From Aquanectria penicillioides (lineage: Eukaryota; Ascomycota; Sordariomycetes; Hypocreales; Nectriaceae): a stretch of 64,000 nt of DNA. Where the stretch lies: NCBI GenBank assembly GCA_003415625.1, contig PYIU01000001.1, forward strand, positions 5,642,746 through 5,706,745, in the 5' to 3' direction. The notes under the pieces were generated by a model, which saw only the letters and a program-made list of their open reading frames with translations, made no database searches and was not told the origin of the DNA. The translations under genes and the position numbers were made by a program. The first letter of the stretch is position 1, and each line of letters starts with the position of its first letter. Below are positions 1 through 10,875 of this stretch, piece after piece.

Positions 1-2341
1 AAAGGTGGGCTATTGTTGCGGGTACACTACTAGCAGCTGTGGTGGTGCTCATCAGCCTACAGAGTGACATAGCCACAAGTTGTGTCGAGCTATGCGGAAT
101 ACGGCATCGCCGTCACTAATTTAGGCTCAATATCCCATACATATAAACTGATAAAAAGGGGAGGGGGGGGGCAAGAATACGCATATATGAAAATCGTGGC
201 TCAGGAGTAATTTGTGCTTACGTAGGATGGTGTTATCATCGGACACGAGGTTAGGGGTGCTACATCCTGACCTGCGATGCTGTGTTGATGTGTTGGCATT
301 ATCACTTCCATAAAATCATTTTATGTTTGCTCTTTAAAAAGTGGCAAACTAATTTATATCTGAGGAACTTATATGCTTGGAAATGGGATTGAGGTCGAAG
401 AAGTCTATGGTGGCCCAGGAAATCCTGACATAAAAAATAAATAAATGGGCGGATGCTCCCGAGAGAGAATGTTAAGGTCTCGCCATCTATGGATAAGACG
501 TCAATCTTTGTTCCCGCCGAGTTAATTGACGGGCCGAATTGGCCATCCTGTTAAGGAAGTTAGCTATTGTTGCCACTTCAACTAGCAGTGCTACGGATGG
601 TGCTGACATACACTGACGCTAAAAGCCACAGCCCATTACGATCACAACGGTGAGCAGTTGAGATGGCATGAATCGCCGCGCCACGGATTAGTGAGCAGTC
701 ACAAGTAGCCCTCAAAAGCCAACCTAGTATGGGTTACTGGGGGCTTATATGGAAGCCCGAAGAGGAGTTGTGGCTTGCTTTCGTCAGGATTATGGTAGTA
801 TTGACCTTGATAGAGATCACGAGATCCGTTGCATTTTATATGACGAGTGACTTAGCGTTATCATTCACAGCTGAAAATGGAAGGGCGTTGTCGGAGACAG
901 GCCATCAATTTCTCTAAGCGAAAGCAAAATGACAGGGAGCGAAGGGTCATAAGAGACGTGGAGCAAACTGATTTAGGGAGCGGTGGAGATCTGGTCAACG
1001 ATGTGTGATTGCCTGGTGGCCTTTTATGCATTAACAAGGCTAAAACAGTGCATTGCCCGGAGGGAAGTGTTGAAAAGGAGATCAGCAGTTGACAGTCGTT
1101 GACGGTTGAAGTCTCAGAGCCGCAATGCGCCGGGTCTAAGAATAGTTAGTCCGGGATGGGCACCATGCTTGCCTGACAGGGTATCTGGTGGAAGCTCCCC
1201 GGAATGCTCGGGAGGGTCCAGATGATTATTGGATGGCGCCGGCGAAAATATTGAGTTGGATGAATTGGCTGACCTCCTTTGAGCTGCTGGCATTGCAGCA
1301 GGAGGTGGTACACATATCTCTCCGATGATGGAGACGTGGATCTAAGGTTAATATGAACGAGGCCGATGCAAGAGCACAGGTTAATTATGTAGATTGGTGA
1401 TGCGCTTACGGACATGATGCCAAGGTAAACTGAGACGGTGGGGCCATTGACGGAGCTGGTCATGACTGATCTTGTCACTAATTGGTTTGCTGACCCCAAC
1501 TTGGACGGCGGCTTTACACGACGGAGGCGACATCCCCGGAGAATGAAGAAAAATCCCGTGGAAAATGTGGCTCTAGGCCTGGATGTTTCTTTGACGGCGC
1601 TTCCTAGTGCGGAATCTGATCCTTGGGGTGGTGGAATGCAGTCGTCGATGGATCCGGGAGCGTGCGTTTGTTGGCTGTGTGCGAAGTACATGACATGTAG
1701 TGGTCGACTCCACCACGAAAAGAGGGGTGCAGCAGCAATGTGCGTGACGAGGAAGGCCGACTTGGAGATAAATAATCAGACATTTGATTGGGGCGGTGGC
1801 ATCCCGATAGATCCGAGGAGAGGAACGATTCTCGAGGGCAGCGAAGATGCAGATGATGTCGAAGAATCAACCCAGAAGCATCCAGGTATGCATGGGATGG
1901 GAGGCGCGCGTCAGCGTCTGAGAATCTGGCTTGAGGTTGGTTGATGGAGGGAAGAAGGTGCTATGGAGCGCCTCTTTCCTATCTGGCATCGCGGAGGACT
2001 TGGCTGCGTGTGAGAGAGAGCGAGCCGTGTGAGAGCGTGTGGGAGCCTGTGGGCCGTGCAGCAGGTGGGAAGATGGTCCAAGCTTTTTCGTGTGTTGCCC
2101 CACTCATGGCAGTGTTGAGTCGCAGCGCTGGTTGGCGCGGACATATTGAATCGCCCACTTCTTGCTGACAAACCCAGTTTCTGACTTGTTGCATCTTCGA
2201 AGTACACCACCCCTCATCGACGAGAGAGGGACAGCCATCGCGAGAGTACCGACTGCTGAGGCTAAGGCTGCGGCATCCTGGCGGTGACCTGTATCAACCG
2301 CCTAGCAAATCAATCTTCCTCTCACTGTGGGTGAGTCAAGT

Positions 2342-2386
2342 GAGAGAGAGAAAGAGAAAGAGAAAAGAGAGAGAGAGAGAGAGAGG
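2342..2386. repeat. GA-rich microsatellite
   Basis: A purine-only run built of GA and GAAA units. It is simple sequence and creates artificial Ser/Leu or Glu/Arg open frames on the two strands. Confidence 0.85.
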
Positions 2387-2675
2387 GACGCATCCCCACA
2401 CCTTCCAAGCTTGTTGTTGTTGTGTTGAAGCAATTGGGTTGCCCATCTCGCGCCGCGCTAGCCAGCGTCTGCTTGTACATACAGTAGTAGTACTGGTAGC
2501 TTCCCTGGGTCCTCCCAGGCCCGAGAAAGAAGGCTGAGACAGCGACCAAAAACGAGACATCGACGATTCGGTTGCCTGATTTCCCGTACCCGAGGAGAAA
2601 CAGTCCCGTTTTAACCAAGCTCGACACCCAAGCACCACCAACGCAGTGGAAGTCCCCTGTTGTTGCCCGTGTGCT

Positions 2676-2718
2676 CTGAGGACTGAGAGGACTGAGAGGA
2701 CTGAGAGGACTGAGAGGA
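2676..2718. repeat. 10-bp tandem repeat, four copies
   Basis: The unit GACTGAGAGG is repeated about four times head to tail without change. It lies in non-coding DNA some 400 bp upstream of the bZIP gene. A 10-bp period cannot keep a coding frame, which supports it being non-coding. Confidence 0.8.
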
Positions 2719-3112
2719 AACGCTCCGAGTGTCCGAGCATCAACCACGCATGCTCATGCCGAGTACCCAAGGCTAAGCCAAAGGTACCTCGCCGAACTGC
2801 AGCAATTCCCTGCCTAGGGTCACTGTGTCCGTCCACCGTACGGACCTTGCGCCAAGCGAAAAGCGGAGAGCAAGGCGAGGCAAGCTCGCAGGCAAGCAGC
2901 AAGCCCCCGGCCCAGCCACGCCATTTTCCGACCTGATCACCCTCCGCGGGTTACATAATCCCGCCCATCGAACGTATCACGCTTCACCAGCCCTCCCGTC
3001 TCTTGTTCACGTCAGCGCCTCGGCCTCGCTCGCCTGCCCCGTAGTAATAATCTCGCTCGCCCGCCGCTGCTATTTGAATGCTGAGTCAGACCCTCCTCCC
3101 CAAAGCTCAAGC

Positions 3113-4464
3113 ATGCAGACCTCGTCCGCCAACGGCGCCAGCACTCAAGGTCAGTCAATCAATCTTCTCCTAGTCTTCCTCCCAGTCTCCGGGAGTCCGT
3201 CAGGATCTCCCCATCACCCCCCCTCCGGAGATCTCACTTGGCCGTTGCATCTCCTCTTGCTTCAACCCGCCTTGTCGCATCTCTTATTCCGTCCTTCTCC
3301 CATCTCCAATCTCCACCACCATCTTTACACCATCCCTGCTACGCACCTCTTCGGCGCATTTCCATATTCAGGACGCTCGACCCTTTCGTTCCTTTCCTCC
3401 TGCACTCACGATCCCTGTTGCTTGCGCCGGCACCTCGACCACGCCAAATCCGTTCGCAATTGCTCCGACGACGTCCCGACTGACATGAACTCTACCCTCA
3501 GCAGAGCAGCACCTGCGCGCCCAACTTGAACTCCTGAAGAACCACGACGCCGCATCACCGTCTGCCACAACCCCTCCCACGCGCGATTCCAGAAACGCGC
3601 CCCTCCAGCCTGCCCCTGCGAGGCCCTCGAATGGATACGAGCCTCTAACTGCTGCCGCCCAAGACGCCACTCGCGCCCTCGCTCTAAAGTCCGAAGTTGA
3701 ATCTCACATTCACCCCGATCTCCGTGCGCGACCGAATCACGCGCCAGCCGCAACCATGATGCCAATTGTCCCCCCTTCAGGCCACAGCCCCGGAGCTTCT
3801 GCTGGCCCCTCTATTGCTCCTCTGGCTCCTGCACCTCCCACGCAAATGCAAACGGACGAGCCTCATGCCGACGGCAGAAAAGCCAAGCGTGAGCTGTCCC
3901 AGTCTAAGCGCGCCGCACAAAACCGAGCTGCTCAAGTAGGTCCCCAGATGCCAATGTTGAAAGACTTTGCTTGCCCATGATGTCAGAAGCTTACACTGGT
4001 GCTTGCAGAGAGCGTTCCGCCAGCGCAAAGAGGGATACATTAAGAAATTGGAGCAGCAAGTTAGGGACTATCTCGAGATGGAGCAATCCTTCAAGGCCAT
4101 GCAGTCTGAAAACTATGCGCTTCGCGAATACGTGATCCACCTGCAATCGCGCTTGCTCGACCTGCAAGGCGAGTTCCCAACGCCTCCTCCGAACGTCAAC
4201 CTATCTCAGCCCCCGCCTGCTGTCCCTGCCCCCGCCCCTGCTGCCACTGAGCCTGCCCCTAGCAATCCAGCTGGTCCCCTTGAAGCAGTCGCACAAGCAG
4301 TCGCTGGGTTGGCCGCCCAGGAGCAATTGGCAGAGCGACAACAGTATCCCAGTCCCCAGTTCAAGCCCGCCGATCAAGCAACCGACGACACAAGAACGGC
4401 AGACGAAATCAACAGGCAACTACAGCAGCCGGAGGAGCCACCCGCTCAGCCGTCAGCGGTTTAG
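3113..4464 (+). CDS. kapC: KapC-like bZIP transcription factor
   Basis: Nuclear DNA-binding protein of the fungal Yap/Kap bZIP type. Three exons fit: 3113-3149, 3502-3935 and 4009-4464 (308 aa). The first intron is long for a fungus (352 nt); the second (73 nt) falls inside the basic region. The joined basic region around residues 140-165 contains the bZIP signature SKRAAQNRAAQ followed by RAFRQRKE, then a leucine-zipper segment that includes AENYxLREYxxxLQSRLLD-type residues (here SENYALREYVIHLQSRLLD). This block closely resembles the Aspergillus KapC proteins. The C-terminal third is rich in Pro, Ala and Gln, as in activation regions. The acceptor at 3504 instead of 3501 would remove one residue and cannot be excluded. 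In other fungi the family is linked to stress and development; the target genes here are unknown. Confidence 0.85.
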
Positions 4465-5027
4465 GACGCCTATGTTTTGGCTTGGCCTGTCAATTTTCAT
4501 GTACATCGGCGTTGAGGATGTGTTCTGTGGTTATGCTAAACAAGATAGTTGGGCTATTGGGGCGTTTCCGGAATCTGTTTTTTTTTTTAACTTGGCGAAA
4601 AAGCTTGCTCGCCCCCAAGCTCTTTGCTACGATGTTCTTCCCTTTCTCCGCCCTTGGTAGCTTAGGCAGGCGATTTTACGACTTGCCCATGGCCATAATA
4701 GAGGATGGGAACGGGACCTGCTGGCTGGCTGGCTGGCGTTAGGCATATGCAGCCTGGAAGAGAAGCTGCCTTGATGAGGGAGGCGGTTATTCTTGTGCGA
4801 TTGCTCTCCAAAACGAGAGAGCTGTGGGGAAATGTTGTGTTCACAGAGATTCAGGGTCCGATCGGTAGCTGTATTTTTCACATGGCAATGTAGAAACAAA
4901 GAAAGCTCTAAAGAAGAACCTTCATTAACACAGACCTGAATGGGCAAAAAAAAACACAAATAAAAATCTACCCGTCCATGAACCCATCCGCTTTTGACTC
5001 CCTGGTGCCCCAACATCACTGCACATT
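4465..5027. other. Convergent 3' region between kapC and arp5
   Basis: Both neighbours end into this 563-bp gap. It contains T- and A-runs compatible with 3' untranslated sequence. The short open frames show no protein character. Confidence 0.6.
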
Positions 5028-7482
5028 CTACGCGTACGAGTTACCCATGTCGTGTTCCTATAAAACAAAGGGGTATTGGGTCAGTCATGATGAACATATA
5101 TAAAAGGAGACTTGTCAAGGGTCTGCAGAACCAGCTGCTTAGTGTACGTACCTTGATATACTCCGGTCCCTTTTCCTGGTACTCCTCTCTCGAGATCTTC
5201 GCTGCCTTCCAAGCAGATGAACCCGCCCAACCGGCAGCTCCCTTCCAAGCGTCCAGCAGGGCATCCTTGGCACGGCGCACCCGGAGCGGCGAGTTAGCGG
5301 GGAGGAGGGCACGGAGGCCATCGCGGACGCGGTCGTCGAAGTTTTGGAACAGTGTGTTGCCGCCGGTAAGGAAGACGTCGCGCAAGAACTCGTCGCGGTT
5401 GGGCATGCCGCCGAGCCGCTGAGTGAGGATGTCGCCGGCGATTTCGACGATGCCGGCCTGGTCGACGCCGGCAATGGAGGGCCGGAAGACGACTTCGGGG
5501 ACACGGACACGCTCAACGTTGAGGTGGATCTGGTTGAGCTCGGCCTGGGAAGCTGCGTCGAAGGGACGAGGACCGCGGGCGAAGGCGTGGAGGAGAGACT
5601 TGGACCAGTCGGATTGGGCCTCGTAAGTGTGATCGTAGTCAAAGTCTGGATCGTATCTCAGGAGATCTTGCTCGAGAGACTTGAGGTTGGACATGAGGTC
5701 TTCCTCCTCCTGCTCATCGTCGCTGTGCTCGCCGACGGCAATCTGGCGATAGACACCCCAGTCATCGTCGTTGGCACCAAAGTTGTCGTCCTCGCCGCCG
5801 CGGCGACGCTTCTTGGTTGGGTTGTCCGATGCCAAGTTGGCGATGCTCTTCATGCGGATCTGCGATGCGAGAGATTTGCGGTTTCCGAGATCCTGCTTGA
5901 GACGATCACGCTCCTTCATCTTCTGCAGTGTGTTGGCACGACGCTGGCGCCTCTCGTCAAGCCAATTCTCGAGGTCGTTCTCGCGACGCTCGTGATCAAG
6001 ACGCTCCTCTTCGGCAATGCGGGCCTTCTCAGCTTCCTTCTCAGCCTTGGCTCGAGCTCGGGCTTCGTGGTTGGACTTTAGGAGGCGCTGCTGACGCTTC
6101 TGCTTGATCTGGGCTTCATCAAGCTGGTCATCGGGAATATCAAGGAGGTCGAAGTTGGGCTGCTCCTGCTCCTCCTCTGGGTCGCCGCCAACATCCTTTG
6201 TTCGGGCCTTCTTGATGGACTTTTCAAGCTCCTTGATAATCTTCTCCAGCTGGTTCTCGTCCTTAACGTCACTGCTGTCGAGAATACGGCGAGTCTCCTT
6301 CTTTGTCTGGTCAGTGATACGACGCTGGACATCCTTGTAATACTCCAAGTCCTGCTCTTTCTTAATGAGCTTCTCCAGGCGCATCTTGGCAGCCTGCTCT
6401 TGCAACCGACGACCGCTCTCCTTCTTGCGCTCGGCTATCCGGGCCAGCTCCTCTTCGCTCTTCTGAATCACAATTTCCTCGGTGTAAGGGTACTGAATGA
6501 CGATATCGCGATCCTCCAGGCCGGTCCAGTCGAGGTAATCGCGAATTTCCTCTTCGTATTGCTTGGATATGTAGCCATGATCCCGAAGCATGTGCTCAGC
6601 TTGGGACACATTCAGTTTGCCAGTGAAGGAAGGGTATTTTAGCCGAATCAGCTTGAGGAGGTACTCTGCGTTGTGATAGCCACCCCAGTTTAATCTGATG
6701 GCCTGAGCCAGCATAGCCTTGGAGTTGTAGACGGGTATTACGTGGGTGGATGTGTATGAGGAGGAGACGACGAGGCCAGTCTTGCCGTTGTTGTGTCTGT
6801 ACGAGAAGAGAGAATCGATGCCGTATGCAAGAGAAGGTGCGCCGTAGCACTCGAAAACAATCTCTGTCATAGCTAAAATAAGAGATGTCAGCCTGAGCCG
6901 CGCAGAATTCGGGGCGCCAACGTACACTTTCGCGAGTAGGGGAGATTCGCCACGGCCTCAGTCATGACGATGGGGACGTCAATCGCGCCGTCGGATTCGT
7001 TCATGCCTAGCTTGAGGAAGATGTAATCCAAAACGTGCTCCGTCACATCCCAGTTGCTGACGATTCCGGTGCCGGTCTCGAAGGCGCTGCGGATGTGGCC
7101 TCGTGCAGTCGTGTCGGCGAAGCAGTCGGAGCCAGCGAAGGAGAAAGTCTTTCCAATCTTGCGATCGCGGTACTTGGACATAATCGGGGGGATGCTGAAC
7201 CTCGGTTTCGACTCGAAGGACCACCCGGCCCTGACGGCAGATGAGCCTGGATGTGACGTTAGCTTGAGCTTGTCGCAGCTCCCTCGCACGAAGGGTGTGC
7301 TCACCATAGTCGATGACGATGGCGGAGCTGTCCGGCTGCTGCAGCGCCTTCTTGCGCCCATCGCCCTGAGGCTCGATGTAGTTCTCGAAGCGCGTCTCCT
7401 TGACGGGGAAGATCTTTGCGGGCGGGTAGGTCTTGGGCTCGGGCGCCGCGATGGCGGGCTCATCGACGGCGGAGGGTGCCAT
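5028..7482 (-). CDS. arp5: Actin-related protein Arp5 (INO80 complex)
   Basis: Nuclear actin-related protein, a subunit of the INO80 nucleosome remodeler where it pairs with Ies6. Four exons on the minus strand: 7482-7305, 7246-6926, 6872-5152 and 5057-5028 (749 aa); the introns are 58, 53 and 94 nt. The first junction restores the actin-fold start IVIDYGSSAVRAGWSFES, the second gives NLPYSRKSMTE, and the last adds the short tail EHDMGNSYA. The actin fold is split by a long charged, coiled-coil-rich insertion (roughly residues 300-560, many K/E/R runs and a KKRRRGGEDD stretch), which is the hallmark of Arp5 against ordinary actin. The C-terminal lobe has FLTGGNTLFQNFDDRV, matching the actin phosphate-binding GG motif. 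The start MAPSAVDEP is the first Met in the open frame. Its partner gene ies6 lies 1.5 kb away. Confidence 0.93.
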
Positions 7483-8184
7483 GGTGTGTTGGTGAGTTTA
7501 GGGGCAAGTATTAGGAAGAAGGAGGGTGTGAAAGCATGATGAGGCCAGAAGAGAAGGATGTGAAAATTGGATGCCGGGAGCGGCCTGGCTTCCGGTCGCC
7601 AATTGGGGGAGTACAGTGGACAGGTTTTAGAGCTTGGTCGTGACAAGGACAAGGTGAATGCGAGGCTGCGAGGCTGATGATCGGACGTGACATGCGCTGC
7701 GCTTTGGGTGGATCCGGTGCTGCTGTGATATGGGATGTCCACTGAGTCCCTACTTTGGCGCGCTACAGTGACCGTTTTGGGGTCGCTTAACAATTGGGTT
7801 CTTTGATAAGGAAAAATCTAGAGGTAGCTGTGGTGAGATTAGAAGGAAAGTAAAAAAAAAAAAAAACGAAATACCCGAAATCTTACTGCTGGAAATTTCC
7901 CATTGTTCTTGTCCAGTGTTGGGCATTCCTAGGTTTCTTCTTCTGTGAAATCGGGGTTTGCGTGAGGCTTCGAGGGCAAGATCAAAAACTAGGGAATTGA
8001 ATGCAATGCCTCAAATGCACAAGCCCGAGATTTCAGTAATTACAGTATAATGAACACGTTCAAGTATTTATTAAAAAAGATTGGACAAAAAAAATCTGAA
8101 AACATTCGTAAATTCATGCGTCATCGTTTCTAAGTTGCCAATGTGCCACGCCAGACATCTACGTTATTCATTTGTACCACTTCT
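7483..8184. other. Intergenic region between dad4 end and arp5 start
   Basis: About 700 bp containing the arp5 promoter (proximal part, GC-rich) and the dad4 3' region (distal part, AT-rich with A-runs near 7851-7866 and 8088). No gene seen. Confidence 0.6.
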
Positions 8185-8640
8185 TTAACTAGGAGGCTTC
8201 AAGTTGTCCGTAGCTGTTTATGACTGATTAGACCTGCGAATATGATAAGAAAGAGAGGATAATTACCTTCAAGATGGAACAAGACATTGGATTGGTAGTT
8301 CTTGAACATTTGGGCCACAAGCTCCACGTTCATGTTCTGGATGTTGATCTCCTAGACGACACTCAGTCAGCACTGCACGAGAATAATCACCATGACGAGA
8401 TAGAACGCACTTGAAGACTCTTGTTCATGACGACGACTGCCTCGTTGAGTTTTTCCTTAGGTCTTGATCAGCTGCTTCGTTCTATACAGATTGGGGATGG
8501 GATTGGCATACCACATTGGTGATAATACGGGACAGCAGGAGGTTCTGCTGGTGCTCGTGTGGGCTCTCCTGCGCAGGGAATCAGCATTATGGCCCCTAAT
8601 ATGAGTGAAGGGCACTCCAGCCCATCAAAGCTCTTACCAT
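8185..8640 (-). CDS. dad4: DASH complex subunit Dad4
   Basis: Small kinetochore protein of the DASH/Dam1 ring that couples chromosomes to spindle microtubules. It is only visible after splicing five exons on the minus strand: 8640-8638 (the ATG alone), 8568-8512, 8455-8411, 8351-8267 and 8213-8185. The four introns are 69, 56, 59 and 53 nt, all GT...AG. The product is 72 aa, the same length as yeast Dad4, and matches the family along its whole length: start [16 protein letters not shown], middle [18 protein letters not shown], end [12 protein letters not shown] (yeast ends LEATNNKKPPL). Each junction keeps frame and falls where the family alignment continues. The gene is divergent from ies6 and in tandem with arp5. 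Confidence 0.92.
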
Positions 8641-8987
8641 GGTCAAGTTTGGCTCGTGAATGATGATTGATAGATGGACTTTAAGCAGTGAGATCGCGCG
8701 CCAGTAGAGGGGCAACCCGCACTGTTTACATGCACCTTGCCATCAACAGTGGGTCTTGGCGCCCACCAGTGACGCTCCAGCGCACAAACATGGGGCTGGG
8801 CCTGGTGCGGTGAAGCTCGGCAGAACCTCACTCCGTCCCGAGCTCCCAGCTGCGCATCGCCAATACCACCACTCGGTTGTGCTACGCTTCCTCCAACATA
8901 TCTGTCAGCCCCGACCATCGCACGACGCCAGAATATAGCACTCCTCACTGAACCTAGGTAGCTCTTGCGACCACATCTTTGGAAATC
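8641..8987. promoter_or_regulatory. Shared promoter region of dad4 and ies6
   Basis: The 347 bp between the divergent start codons of dad4 (minus) and ies6 (plus) must hold both promoters. No TATA box or other named element stands out. The only support is the gene arrangement. Confidence 0.45.
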
Positions 8988-9556
8988 ATGGCTGCCCCTA
9001 CCGAGGCACAGATTGCCCACCTGGAGCTCATCGAGAAGCTCGACATCCACTCCATCCACAAGAACTTCCGCAGCACGACCTGGAAGCCGAACCAACGTCG
9101 AAACAAGAACCTCAAGGCCATTGTCGGCGATGCCTCTCGGCGAGAGGCTTCGGCAATGGGAACGCCCCAAGACGTTAGCGGCAACGCGACCCCAGCAGAT
9201 GATGGCTTGTCCACGAGCGGTACCACAACGCCTGCGACGACGGAGAATGGGAACCTGGCCCCAACCTTGCACAAGCATCACGCAGCCTCTCGAAGCTGGT
9301 GTTGGAAAAGAGCTTGAAGCCCACTGGAGGGCCCGTGTCGGCCCCTTCTGCGACGTATACGAACATCGAGTCGGCCCCTTCGCTGGCGCACTCTAAGCGC
9401 TACTGCGATATTACTGGACTTCCCGCGCCGTACCTCGACCCGAAGACTCGTCTGAGGTATCACAATAAGGAGGTGTTCGGCCTGATCAGAACGCTTCCAC
9501 AGGGTGCGGCGGAGCAATTCCTCGAGGCTCGTGGCGCCCACACAGTTCTGAAGTGA
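8988..9556 (+). CDS. ies6: INO80 subunit Ies6, YL1 C-terminal domain, frame broken
   Basis: Nuclear partner of Arp5 in the INO80 remodeler. The ATG at 8988 opens MAAPTEAQIAHLELIEKLDI, followed by a basic segment with RSTTWKPNQRRNKNLKAI. The C-terminal YL1_C domain is clear: KRYCDITGLPAPYLDPKTRL then RYHNKEVFGLIRTLP, ending ARGAHTVLK at 9556. The two halves are in different frames. Between 9203 and about 9260 the reading must step back one base, as if one base were missing; the second frame reads PNLAQASRSLSKLVLEK just after. A 56-nt intron (9220-9275, GTACCA...AAG) would also restore the frame and give 170 aa, but its splice sites are poor. The yeast protein is 166 aa. Identity is solid; whether the break is a sequence error, a real mutation or an unusual intron is open. 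Confidence 0.85.
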
Positions 9557-10875
9557 AGGCCAGCAACAGCATCTATTCAAAAGCGGGAATGCTACTGGCT
9601 GTTTTCTATGGCCATACGAGGGAGAAGGGGGCGAAGGCTGGGAGGGCCTTGTACGAGGATTCATCAGAGCACATGTCACGGGATACAATTGGTTTATTGG
9701 GTATGTCGGACCAACAAAGTCAAGCCCCAACTATGCACCCTAAGCCTCTCGGCAAAGGGATGGCAATTGACGCTCCGGCTTAATCGTGATCGCAGACTTT
9801 GCTCTCTGCCTAAGTCGACAGACTACCGAGAACGTATGGGGAGGACGTGTCTCAGTTGCCGAGGTGAATAAATCGCCTTGGCCGTCGCGGCAGGTACAGA
9901 TAAGATGAGAATCGTGACGCTCTCCATCTGAATGGATTTGATTGATATGGGCCCATCACTTGGAAGGAAGGCCTTTCTTTTTTTTTTGCGTGTTGAGCAA
10001 GCATTGGACCTGGCAGACGAGGATCCCCGTGCCTCCCTCATTCACCGAGTTGTGCGAATACTGTGCCTTAGCGATGTATACTTAGACAGATGAAAAGATC
10101 TGAATAGCATTTAATATCATTGTATGCCCGCGGCGCCACATGGGTGGGTGCACCTGCAGTGAGGTTTGCCGCTTTGATCCCTTGCTTGAGTTGCAGAGGG
10201 AGAGAATGGTGATGGAGGAAGACAAGCTTGTTGGAAGGAGAAGAAAAAAAGCTCCAAGGACAGATAAAAATTCGCTGCATGCCGTAGCCCGCTTCTTCTG
10301 CCCACCGTGGCCCCAATTTGGCCAATGGCCACGCGCCCGGTTTCAGGGGACCTCTAAACAGCTCAGAGCCCTGTCAATCCACTAACCGGCCCCCCCGCCT
10401 CCCGCCCAGCAGCCAAAAAAAGACCACCCGAACGCACTGTTGGCCAGCTAATTACAGTGCTGCAAAAAGTAAAAAAATAGCTGAAGAATGGACTCCATCA
10501 GGGAGAGAGAGTGAGGGCGGGAGCGACGTAGCCGTAACAGCTGGGACTAACCCGCGCGGGACTTGGTAGTCAGCAAGCCACTGAAAGGCTGAGGCGAAGC
10601 ACAACGCGCGACGCTTCTCCTCCCCCCTGGAACGAACAGATTCCCATGTGTCAGTTCGGGGAACCTGCAACCACGTGTAATTTGAACCTCGACCGAAAAA
10701 AAACACGAAGCATTGAAACCCTTGCCAGATCTCCTTCTCTTCTCGCAAACCCTCGATAAACCCTCCCCTCCAAGTGTCGTTCCCGTGCCCTCCAGTCGCC
10801 GCTCCCAGCTCCATCTCTCACCAGAGTTCCCGATCCGCCCGAGCTCACGCCCCCCTCCCCAAAACCGTCGCCAAC
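9557..10875. other. Intergenic region between ies6 and got1
   Basis: About 1.3 kb with no supported gene. It includes A- and T-runs, a CCACGTGT motif near 10669 and a CT-rich stretch before the got1 start, typical of fungal promoters and leaders. Confidence 0.55.

Larger units (their letters stand above)
1..3112. other. Gene-free left end, no supported gene
   Basis: I see no gene I can defend here. The first kilobase is AT-rich with short, frequently interrupted frames. Open frames near 1146-1944 exist on both strands but show no recognisable family, no splice-supported extension and overlap each other. The stretch holds a decayed direct repeat (about 8-75 and 560-630), a GA microsatellite and a 10-bp tandem repeat, described separately. 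The last few hundred bases are CT-rich and probably form the promoter and 5' leader of the bZIP gene that starts at 3113. Confidence 0.5.

Noticed and set aside
1146..1944. Frames of 181 codons (minus) and 168 codons (plus)
   Set aside because: They overlap each other, show no family features and have no splice-supported continuation.
5344..6081. 245-codon plus-strand frame
   Set aside because: Antisense shadow of the charged insertion of arp5.
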